Source: Trichobilharzia regenti
Taxonomy: Eukaryota > Platyhelminthes > Trematoda > Strigeidida > Schistosomatidae
Direction of reading: 5' to 3'
DNA: 64,000 nt
Assembly (NCBI GenBank): GCA_944472135.2
Contig: OX235265.1
Location: 46,225,459 to 46,289,458, forward strand
Shown: in pieces, positions 38,401 through 50,400 of the stretch
Position numbering within the stretch: the stretch's first letter is position 1
Layout: the number at the start of each line of letters is the position of its first letter
Translations under genes and position numbers: made by a program
Notes under the pieces: model-generated
What the model saw: only the letters and a program-made list of their open reading frames with translations
Databases searched by the model: none
What the model was told of the DNA's origin: nothing

Positions 38401-41400
38401 AGAATAATAAGTAAAACGTATCACCATGGTAGATTCAGAGTCACGACCATTTCCTTTTGTACACAGAGACCTGGTTTATAAACTCGAATTGCACAAGCCT
38501 CTGCAATTGCAAGCATCTTCATTTTTCTTTGTCTGCTGACAATGGTGAATGACTTGACCGCGTCGATATCATTTCCGCAATCTACAAGATGTTTTGTTAT
38601 TGAGGATTTTGGCACTTTTCATTCAGCTGTTTCCAACCATTTTGGCAAATGCTCCATCATGCGAGTAGACAATCGTCTTTCCGTACGACCTATGTATTTA
38701 CTTCCACAAACACACTCAAACACACACCAACAAGTTTGCAGAATTCGCAACAAAGACGGAATTTCAAGTGAATAGAGTAAACAACAATCATCAGTTACCA
38801 TCAAAGGGAGAAACCTAAAGGAAGTCTTTTCCTTCACTTAATTAGACATCATCGTCTCAACTACAGGCGACACAGATGGGTATGTCAAAGCCAGTCAGAG
38901 TCCGAAAATCACGACAGTCGTTCATTAATCTGAAATCAATGTGGAAATCTACCGCACTCAGTACAAAATACCCAATTTTCAGCCAGTCTGTCTGTCTGGA
39001 TTCAACATAGAACCTGGCACCGAAGTGCAGCAGTTCGAGTTGCCACGTTCCAAGTAGCACACAAAGGTAGACAAGAAGATGAGTGAAGAGAATCAATAGA
39101 GTTTCACAAGTATAAAAGTGAAACAGAATAGGTAATGGTAGAAAGGAATATGAAAGATTACAGAGACTGAATACATCTGCGCTGGCCATTGACAACGATT
39201 TTGAGCCATGTCACCTATTGTCTCCAGCCATTGATTCCTAGAGTCCCGAGGGCCCCAACCGGGAAGTCTCCATCTAGCTACCTGACTCAGTTTAACTGTC
39301 AAGGATTTCATGGATTGATGAGGCCATGTTTTTGTTTGGCCACCACTTACTCCTTTCCAACCTGCACCACCTATATCAGCTAGTAATGCCCATCAGGGGA
39401 GGCGATGGTTAGGCATGTGCACATAACGTAAAATATTCCCCCATAGGCTGCAGACTTTCGTCAATAAGTGTCTTCTCTAGCTCCATACTGAAGACCAAAC
39501 GACCAGTCTGCAAAGATAAGGGACATGGAAGTCTCGCAACGAACAAACCAATAACTTGTTGCCCATCAAATATGCAGAAAGAAAAATGGAGCCGGATCGC
39601 GCATACATTTATAAAATTGTTAGGTGATGTACTACTGCAGTCCTGTATTGTTCCACACAGAATCCCAGGGGTGAACAGTATAGTCACAAATTTTGTTACA
39701 CTGTGAACATGCAGTAGGTTCAGAATTCGAATATCCAGGATTATCAGGTTTCTATTAACCTTTATTTATTCGATGTAATACTTCACAATGAAAATTTTTT
39801 AATTAGTGTTAAGATATTATGAGCAACGTGAATATAAGATGTAATCACGGGTGTCGTACTTTTTATCGTTTTTCCAAATGATAAACACTTTAAAAAAACA
39901 ACTCTACAATTTTAACATTCAGTATGCATGTCTACTGCGTGAAATTGCCCCTGTTCAAGTCTTAAAAAGCGCGTCGGTGGCACAGTGGTAGAATGCTTGC
40001 CAACCATGAAGGTGGTTCGGGGTTCAATCCCCAGCCGACTCACTCCTTTGCCTCCCTAAACCAGTAATAAGACTGTGAAAGAGGTAAAGTTGGGCATAGG
40101 GTTAGCGATTCCATCCCGTAAAAATAGTCACCACTACTACCGAAACTTCAAGTCTCTAGCTTGAAGCCACTGGGAACGTGAATGAATAAATAAAAATCTT
40201 AAAAATACAAAATTGAATCCGTTATTTGCAATTTGTGAAGTTTGAGTTGCAGTTCCTCTTGGAAACCAAAATTATTCAGATTGTGGTGTGATATGCTTGT
40301 TAACATAAGCGGCCATCAAGAAAAGAAGCATAAATGCATGGTACTGTATACTACTAATTAGTTGATATGAGTAGTTGTATGTAACTCACATCAACCATTA
40401 GTGCTTTTTAGCCAGACTGAAATGATCTAAACACCAGGCTACCATTTCGCTCCTTCGAGTTCGAGCTCAGTGACAGTGGTATACAACTACAGGAGATTTT
40501 CAAAAACAAGTCGTCTTCAGTATCGTCCGGTACATCTGACACCACCCAATCGTCATGTAGCTGGGTCCACAAATTCAGGACCAGTGTACACCATCTCACG
40601 AACCTCATATGGGGGTTGCAAGCGATGTCAACCAGGACAGAAATGTTGGTCATCCAGCTCTACCAAGAAATAATACCTTGCCTCCTCGCTTGATTTCTGT
40701 TCCATTTTATGAATCAAGGCCTCAGAGTTCACTTCTATCGCTCATATTTCTTTCAGCTATTAAATACCCTCTGTTGGTGATTTTCCCAACGATACCTGTG
40801 GTAAAAACAGTTTCTGAAGCTCCTGACCCTGTTTACGAATACTGTGCTATTAGCCAACTGTCCATTATGTCAATGGATACGTCAGATACATCGAAATCAA
40901 AGTCAGCTGTTTCTTCAGAGCTGAACTGTTTAGTTCTTCAAGTCTATAAACCTTCCCCATTTAGTACCAATAAATGCAGCTCCGACTTTGAACAGCTCAA
41001 CTCTCCAGTTCCAGGTTTCTTTCATCTTCGAATAATAATCCTACAGCTCTCATCTATCATCAGACACTGTTTCAAGTCGAATTCTATTTCACTGCAGATA
41101 ATCTTTTAGGAGATTATAAATCTTCATCACCAGATAGATTCTGATACCTGGGTGAATGTTAATCTGATTGTTAAATTTGATAAGAAATGGTAGATTCACT
41201 GTCTTGCTGATTGTTGAAGTGCTTAATGCTCGAGTCTATCGTAAAAATAGACCACCAATACTGCTAGGCTGAGGGAAAATGTGCTGTATTGAAGGTAGCT
41301 CCCATCTAGTTTCCCAGTTTGTATAGTAAGTGGAGTGGAATGAGAACCTGCGACACACAGAATGCGAAAACTTAAGTGAAGAAGTCAATAAACCACATCT

Positions 41401-44400
41401 TTACATTTCTGTTAACTTTCGATTGTTTTGAACTGCAGTAACCTGAATTGATTCAGTCCTTGCACAAAATTCTGATTATCATTAGTTTATTTATGAGTTC
41501 TACATATACTTCATTGCGTTATTGATTAAGGGGGTCCAAGTTCAACTCCTGCCCGGCGCATTCCTATCCCTTGCCCAGTTGACTAGTCGATAGTAAGCTC
41601 GGCAAATAGGGAAGATTGAGTCTGAGGCTAACAATTTTTCATCGTTGAAAAACGCGAACGGTACTGAAACTTCAAAGCTTAATTCCTGAAGCCTAATGTC
41701 CTACTCGCGATACAAAGATCGAAAATAAAAGGATCCTTTACTGTTTTATGCTCCAACTGCCGGATAGCAAACTATGTGCGCACCTTCATCATTCATAATT
41801 GTCTGTTAGATTTATTATCTATTGGTATCACACTTTTAATTAAACATTACTACAGTATCGTTTTGCTTATTCTTTCTTAATTAATAGGGTCCTTTCAGGT
41901 TGTAGTGTTGAACTATATTTGAAATTCGGTTCTTTATACAATGAAATGATTACACATGAACATTGTATTGATCGATTAATTGAACAGACAAAGAATGATC
42001 AGTTAGATGAGACAATTTCATTGGAACCATTATTTTTATCATACAATTACTTTATTCAATTATATACAGTCCATTTGAAAACAGAACCATTATTTAATTG
42101 TAACAATAAACTGTTAGATTTCACGCGAACAATTCTATCCGCTGTTGATGCCTTATCTGTTGATTCAACTGCCTTAATGATATTGACTGGGCAGAATGTT
42201 AATTGTTTATCACAAGTGGCTAAAACAGCTGCCACTTGTGTATCTGGACCATTGAGTATGGGTAATATGGATAATGTTGAATCATTACTGTTAAGCACTC
42301 CCACGGAAGGCGGTTTAATTGGCCTCCTCAGCGAATTAATTCATTTCTCTACAACTGTACGTGTTGTTACGCGTCGAATAAAACGAAGAATCCCAAATAA
42401 GCCTACAAGTCAACCGTTATCATTTAACCAAGATGTTTCACAGAAATTAGATTCCGCTATACATCTGTTAGGATCAGTTGTTGGCGCTATGTATCAAACA
42501 ACTCGTTTAGCTGGTCAGTTAACTGTTCGACAAGTTGTAAGTTTTTTCTAAATAATTTGTGAACATGTACTTTTTCATAATAATAATATTGATATTAAAT
42601 ATCATTTGGGTTATTTTTTTAAAGTTAAACGTATCATATCTTATAAACCATTTAGTTATTCACAATACACGAAAGCACTTATTTAGATTTTGAACTGAAA
42701 TGCATAATTGGGATGTTAAGCACCACCGATGGCTGAAGACTGGTGATATAGCTCGAAACTGGTATCATTAACACCATTTGCATTCCCTCTTTTGATATCT
42801 CTCATATCCATTAAACTCTCTTGTTTTTCCATTTTTACTTTTCTGTCTCTCTGATGTGTGTTTCTACTCATTAGAATTCCTTTGAATCCCTTCTTTGTCT
42901 CTTTTCTCTACTCTTGTATGCTACATAGAGTGTGGCAGCCTAAATTAGTGCACTTCTGTGCAAAGTTCTATGCTAAAATTCAGTCAGCTGTCAGAAACCC
43001 CCAATATTCACATTTCATAAATCCAAATTTGCGGTGAGAGCTGGCTGCGAACAAGCCAAAAGTGTAAGCAACAATTTACGTCAGTGTTACGTCCGGAATC
43101 AGGGTCATGAGAAAAACGATTTTTCCCCTTCACGTTCCCCAGTAGAACATAGGGCCTCAAGCTAGTGGCTTGAAGTTTCTGTAGCAGTGTTTAATTTTAC
43201 AGGATGGGGTTGCTAGCCTCATGCCCCCACCTTTCCACTTTACTAGCATTATTTCGGGCTTAGGGAGGTAAAAGAGTTCGTCGACCGGGGATCGAACCCC
43301 GGACCATGTTCATGGTCGGCGAGCGTCCTGACCGCAATGCCATCGACGCTTATGAGAAAAACGATGACAAAGCTTAACCTTGAGGAAATCAACAACCAAT
43401 CACAGCTGACTTAGTGTGTGCAAATACGATTCGCACATACGTGGCTTAATTCTCTGAGAAACGGCCAGAAGCAATAGAGAATAACCTTCAACAAGAAAAC
43501 AACCAATCAGAAGACGTTGATTCTTTGCTAACAATAACGCTAATAATGGTGTCCATATAAATCTATAAATGCCTCTTGATTTTCTCAATAAACAATCTGT
43601 TTCCTGGCTCTCGTCTTCTGTTGTTACAAATTCAGTAATTTATCGTTATTGTATGCGAACGTCGTTATTTTCCTCTTTACATATTTTCGAACTCATATGA
43701 CTTATATACATCCATCGACTGTAGTGTTGAGTTCGTACAGGTGCATTTCTGAACTTTAATTTCTTTGAAATATAAGATACAATCAAGGAAAGGAGACTGT
43801 CTCTAGCTGAATTATTGTCATCTCTCGGCAGATCGCTGGTCAGAATCGTGTAACTTGTTTCATTTTATTCAAGCAGACTTGGTACATTTTTTGCACCAAT
43901 AAATGTGCCACAGAAAATCTTCATAGTCTGTACGACACCTGGGATACTGCCTGTTCGCCCAGACCGAAGCAGGTAGTCGTTTTAAGGGGCCACCCCTCCC
44001 GAGCCTATTAGTTGAGGTTTTATCCACATGGTTACCAGGTGACCGAAGCACGTTCATACTCCATTTTTATCCTTTCAAGTTCTGGGGCCCATTTACACAC
44101 TGTAGATCTTGAATCACGGTAATCCAGCCTTTCTAGGTAGACCAGCAGGTTCACCAGTCCGGTTGTAGGCGCCAGACGTTCAGATTCACTGTTAGATGTT
44201 TTTAGGATCAGGTAGTTTGAAGTGGTTACACTTTGAGTTGCCTCCTTTTCAAAATCGGTCTTTATTTTACTTTATGTGTCACCTTAAGTTAACCAGTCAA
44301 CTTTTTGGTCTGATTTTAATTTAATTCTAGGAAGATACAGCCAATTTAGACCCCGGTGTTGTTTTCGCTCAATGTTTATCAGAAGCTTGTAAAGAATATT

Positions 44401-47400
44401 TAACACCAGATGCATCCAATACTCGTTCCAGTACCATTGCACCAGATATACCAGTTCGTAATAATCTAACTCAAGTTGCTCGTATTATCAGTCAAATCGC
44501 GTTAGCAATGGAGAATGGAGAATATGACTTTGATGGAACAAAACCAACAGCTGTAAGTTCGCTGGATGTTTTCTCTTTTATTGGTAGTAAAGAAAAGCTG
44601 AGTGGATTATGCAGTCTCCTAGTCTTAACTGCTTATCAAAGTCTACTTATCAGATTTGTGACACGTCCATTGACTAAACACTGTATAAAACTTGAGTTGA
44701 TATCAGATCTAGACAGTCGATCTGCGTAGTGCTCTCCGAGCTGAGTAGAACTGGGTAGACAGCTGATGAGTTTGGCCCGAAACGACTCCCAGTGTTTAGA
44801 CCTCCTTGATTTGGCCAGTAAGCGCTACTGGTTGGTATGTAATATGTTGTTTACAGGGGTCAGGGGATAATGCAAGAAGCAAATAGTCTTAACTGATTGC
44901 AATTCACAGATTTAATGAATTATGCAATTTACACAAAGTAATCTCAGAAAACCACCTGTATACCCGACAAATAGATACATATTTGTAGAGGAAGAAGCAA
45001 AGCAATAGATGGAAAATGGTAACTGCATATAGTGCATTGCACAACTGTTAAAATCGACCAGCTTATGTGGGCTCGAAGATCAAAATGTGTTAACCTTTAA
45101 AAGTACAAAACTCAGTATTTTCAGTCGGTTGAATATTTTGGAATAAATTTTAGTCAAATTTAATCGTCAAAGCGTCATTAAATTAACGACTGTGTATTTT
45201 ATAATACATAATCTCGTTTTAAACATTTTCATGCCTATAACTCTCTAAACAGGGATAAATTGAAGCCCTTCTGTATTGATCACATGCGTCGGTGGCACAG
45301 CGGTTAGGAAGCTCGCCGACCATGAACATGGTCCGGTGTTCGATCCCCGGCCAACGAACTCCTTTACCTCCCTAAGCCAGGAATAATGCTGGTAAAGTGG
45401 AAAGGTGGGGGCATGAGGCTAGCAACCCCATCCTGTAAAATTAAACACTGCTACAGAAACTTCAAGCCACTAGCTTGAAGCCCTATGTTCTACTGGGGAA
45501 CGTGAAGGAAAGAAACAATATGTAATAGGCACAGTGTAAATGACCTTTAATAAGTTGATTAACTTCTTAAGAATGTGACTAATAGTTATTTTTGATGGTG
45601 ACTAGCATTAGAATCCACGATGTGCATTTTGGTTTCATTTAAGACTTGCCGGCTGGAAGTACCTGCATCCCTACTGAGTAGTGGTGACGGTACTCAGACT
45701 CAGACTCGAACCCTGTACCCATCGTCCCTAACTCTACAGCATTATCCACTGGGCCACGACAGCCATCCCTTGTGCAACGAGTATTAGTTATTATTTTTGT
45801 TTTTAGGTTAATTTTGCATATCCCGTTTATTGTTTATGTTGCACTAAAGGGTGTGGTCTTTGTTCACGTATCGCCTCTTAGAACGAATGCTTCGACAATG
45901 TCTAGAGTTTAACGCTGATCCTAAAATATGAATTCATTTCGTTCTTTCACGATGTATTCTTTTGCATATATACTTTTGATGATATATGTACTAATTTTCA
46001 TTTTCTGATGTTATGTGTGTGTGTGTTTATAGCCTCAAGAACCAGTCTCCGCTCGTGCTGTTGCCTACAAACGTGCTCAAGCTGAACTAGAAGGATGTCG
46101 TTCTAAGTTAGAATCTAAAGCTGAAGAAGTACGAGAATTACAAAAAGCACTGAAAGCACGTGCTGAAGAACTCAGTGAAATGTCTGTACGTGTTGGTTTA
46201 GCAGAGAAGAAATTAGAAACATCTGGTAAAGGTAATGAAGAGAAAATAGCTCGTTTAGAACAACGCTTAGAACAAACAGAAGCTCAATTAAAACGAAGTG
46301 AAAAGTAGGCCCTGTTTGCTTATTTTCGGTGTAATTAGATTTTTATTTCTGATTTATGTAATTGATAAGAGACTTCGCTATCCGATAAGAATTTTGACGA
46401 ACTGTTACCAATCTTATCTTTGGTTCCAGTGTCAAACAGATTGCCACAAATGGAGACAGGAAGTTCTGAATACAAGAGCGCTGATCTTCAATGAATAAAA
46501 GCGGACATGTGAAGAGAGAGTGGACAATCTGTTTGATGTTTACGTTGATGATACACAGTACATGTATTTGTGCTAGTTCGATAAACTTTTCACGATGTCA
46601 CTGAGTATCTCCTAATTTATATTCTTAGGTTCCAGGTGTTGTTTTAATATAAGGATTTGATTGACCAGAGACTTGATCACGAGCTGATATTGTAACGATA
46701 GAAGACAAGGGCTAGGCAACAGATCGTTTATTGAGAAATTCAACAGATATTTATATATTTTTATGTACATTATTATTCGCAGAGAAACAGCGTCTTCTGA
46801 TTGGTTGTTTTCTCACTGGTAGTTATTCTGTCATCTCTTTGTGGCCCGCTTCTTTGAAGGTCAGGCCATACATCTGCTAATCGTATCCGCCCACGCAAAG
46901 TCTGCTGTTATTGATTGTTGCGTTAGTCTTTGTTCTTGTATTTTTCTCATGACTAAGATATGGGACGTAAACATTGACGTAAATTGCTGTCTACCAATTT
47001 TGGCTAGCAGGCAGCTCTCACCACAATATGTCCAGGGAGTACTGGACATATCTTGTCCTAAGTGGGGGACTCTTCATCAGTATTCATCTACCGGAGTTTG
47101 AGCTCAGGACGTTCTTCTCACAAGACTGTAATTGAACTAATGAGCCAAAAGCGCTATTTCTTAATGAATAATCTTTTTATGACGTATGTCTTTTCTCGGG
47201 AAGAAATTATCAATGTGTTTTAGGTGTGAACCATCATAGCTGTCAATTTTTATCTCTCATTTCTTCTGGCTTTCAGGGAATATGAACAAACCCTTGATGC
47301 ACTTCAAGCAGATATTGAAGCTTTAGAGCAGGAGAAAGCAGAACTTAAAGAGAAACTGAAGACTTTAAGTAAAAAAGCCTTATTTGAAGGAATCATTAAA

Positions 47401-50400
47401 ACTCCACTGATAACAGGTAAGTTTTGTTTTCAGTTAATGTACATGTATAATGCATATACTCCTCAAGATTCCATATGGTCTAATATTGTAGTTGTATACA
47501 TTCTTAGATCGTTCAATGGTAGAATGATCGCCAATCGCGCACGTGGTTTGGGTTCCATTCCTGACTGACTCATTCTTAAAATCTCACCTAGATTACTAGC
47601 TGAGAGTAAGCCCAGTAAAGAATGAAGGTCAGACATCAGACTGTACTGTATAAGAAACACATTACCTCTACTGAAAATTTAACACTTGAAGCCTTGCATT
47701 GTGCGCGATGTCATTCAACGGCCTCCTGAACGTACACCCGATCTATCTCCATTTTCTCCTACATATTTTTTGAGCGATCGGCTTTTGGTTAGTTCGTTGC
47801 CCTCTAGACTTTCTTGTTGCTAATGCTTTCTGGCGAGTCACTTTATCTTCAACAAGGAACCAGCGAAGGCACCTGTTGATAAGAGTCTGCAGTAACTGGT
47901 TGGAAATCCTTTTCGTGACCCGCAGTGCAAGTTTTCCATTCACACAGAAGAACTGACTGCCTTGACATTTGTTTTGGGAATCCGAATCTTGGTCTTTATG
48001 CTGACCGGGTACAGAGGATTTCCAGTCTGGTTTTAGGTTGATGAATGCGTATCTTGCCTTTCCGATCCTAGCTGGCTGGCTTTGACCTCTTCACTGTTCC
48101 GACTGCCTGTTGTTGAAACCGTGCTTTCTAGATAGATAAAAGAAATAGCCTCTTTCAAGTTTCTCCCATTGATGTTGACTGATACTGGTTGTTGTTGCTG
48201 TTGGTTGGTTGGTTATCTTCATCACCTCCGTCTCCTGTATGTTCACATAGAGTCCTGTCTTTATTGGTTGCTTCTTCTGCCATTTTTTTGGTCTTCACCT
48301 GCAAATCTTGCACTCTGTGTAACATCAAACATCAGTCATTCACACACGAAGTCCAGATCTTCTAGAATCTTCTTATCGATAGTCCAACGTATTCCTTTCT
48401 TCTCACCCCCATGGCATAGTCTCGCGCATAATACAGTTCACCACAATTAAGAATATCATCGATGATAATAGGCCTTTAAAGCCTCATGATGGCCGGGGGT
48501 GGGTGCCTTGCGCTGCGGGTTGGCCACCCCTCCGTACACCTCTTTAAATGCTCCCATATGACTGGGCGTCTTACATAGCCTCTCCTGAGGAAGTCCTACT
48601 CACTGCCTTCACGTGGCGGAGGTGTTTTTCACAGAAGTGAGAGGGCAAAAGCGGATGCCCGGCGCTCTTCACCGGGTTGACTGTGCATTGGATAACAGTT
48701 TAGGGGAGATGGCTAAACCCTGATTCCAAACCTCCAACGACTGGCGTATGAAAGTCACCGGCAGACGTATGGACAAAGGGCTTATTGGATGCCTTGGATG
48801 TCTGGGCCCCATTCAAAAAGGCGTATGAACCGGACTTCGGTCACCGGCTGCCAATGGATAGTGGATTCCCTACTCCACTCCTACTGCCTTGTAGGTCACA
48901 CTTGGTTGTGTAAAAGCTAGAGCTGCACTTTCAAACAAAAGGCCGAGCGATGCTGGGGACATCACTCGTACTTAATTCCCATGAAACTTCATGAACTCTC
49001 TACAACATCAACCAAATTCCAGTACTGGTCCAACAACGTCGCCTTCGGTGGTTTGGCCATGTTCTGCGCCGACCAGATGACGATCTGGTCAAATCAGTTC
49101 TAAATCCCTCGCCATTTCCATCTTGGCGATGTCGCAGGGGTGGACAGCTGAAAACATGGCTTGGTACAGTCAAGGCTGATATGGAGTGCCTGGACTGGGG
49201 CTACAAACCGCCTACGGACTCCGTCTGTGGAACAAGAATTGGATAACCCTGTCGCAAAACCTTGCATCAGATCACCGCGCCTGGGCAGCGACGATTCGAG
49301 ATGTTCATGAAGCCGGCTCATCCTCCCGTAGGAGATAGCCGAAGTAAAGTAAAAAATTAAGTAAGATAATAGGCAGTCAGCTCGTCTTACTCCTGTATTC
49401 ACTTCAAACGCCTCGCTGAGTTTTCTTTTGTGGATCACCTGACATGCGACATTTTCATATAGCAAGCTGTTGGATGGGTTGATAAAGACTTAAGCACTGC
49501 ACGGCATACTGTTGAAGAAGTTTCCAAATTACTTCTCGGTCAACACTATCGAAGGACTTTACGAGGTCGATGAAGTTAAGATACAGGTTTGACTGCCATT
49601 CTATGATGATGTGTAGAGTTGAATTTGATCAGCATATGATTTGCCTTTCCTGAATCCAGCTTCCTTCGGCGGGCGAAGTTCTACATGTAGTACATCTTTT
49701 ATTCTCCCCAGAATGACACGACTTAGTAGTTTACGCCAGTCCTTGCTGAGGTGTAGGTCACCCTTCATTGGTAGCTTGACAAAGTAGGCTTTCTTCTCGC
49801 CGATAGGCACCTTTCCTTCCTTACAAAACTTTTTTTCAATAATGGCGTAACCCAACTACACCACTGATATAATACTTTCGAAAATACTGGACAACAGATA
49901 GGCTTCTCATATATATTCACCTTTTTTCTAACTTCTAATATTAATAAATAGTTTATGTGGGAAAGAGTTGTATGCTACAACAAATATGATGAACTAAATA
50001 GCACTTGTAAGTCGGTTCATACATCGTAGAGTATTAAAAATTATTTATCAGTATGGATAAAATGGCTTTTAAGCAGACTGTCGATACTGTCCTACTTTTA
50101 TTAGTAAAAAGTGATGAGAAACAACAATAATACAACATGTAGACAGATTATTTATACCAGTTGACTACCCAAGCCTTGATTAGTAGGTGGACAGCTGTCA
50201 AATGTACTAAACAACTGATACATAAGACAGTTTGATTTTCTTACCAGTATGTCAGTTCTCCCTAGTCATTGTTTATCTTCACTTGGAATACGTAGCATTG
50301 TAGACACAATGGTGAAAGTCTGTAGTTCAGGTGGATAATTTTGGTGTGGTTTATGTTCTCTGAGCTGGATCATCCAGCTTACCAAAATATGCTTTATGCA

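Larger units (their letters stand above)
37680..39700 (+). mobile_element. LINE-A relic interrupted by two later insertions
   Basis: LINE-A text reads GIRQGCLLL and [20 protein letters not shown] up to about 38000. It resumes at 38735-38985 (KSVETYRTQYK-type text, [12 protein letters not shown]) and again at 39440-39700 ([16 protein letters not shown]). A Penelope-like fragment and a LINE-B fragment lie in the gaps. Confidence 0.75.
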
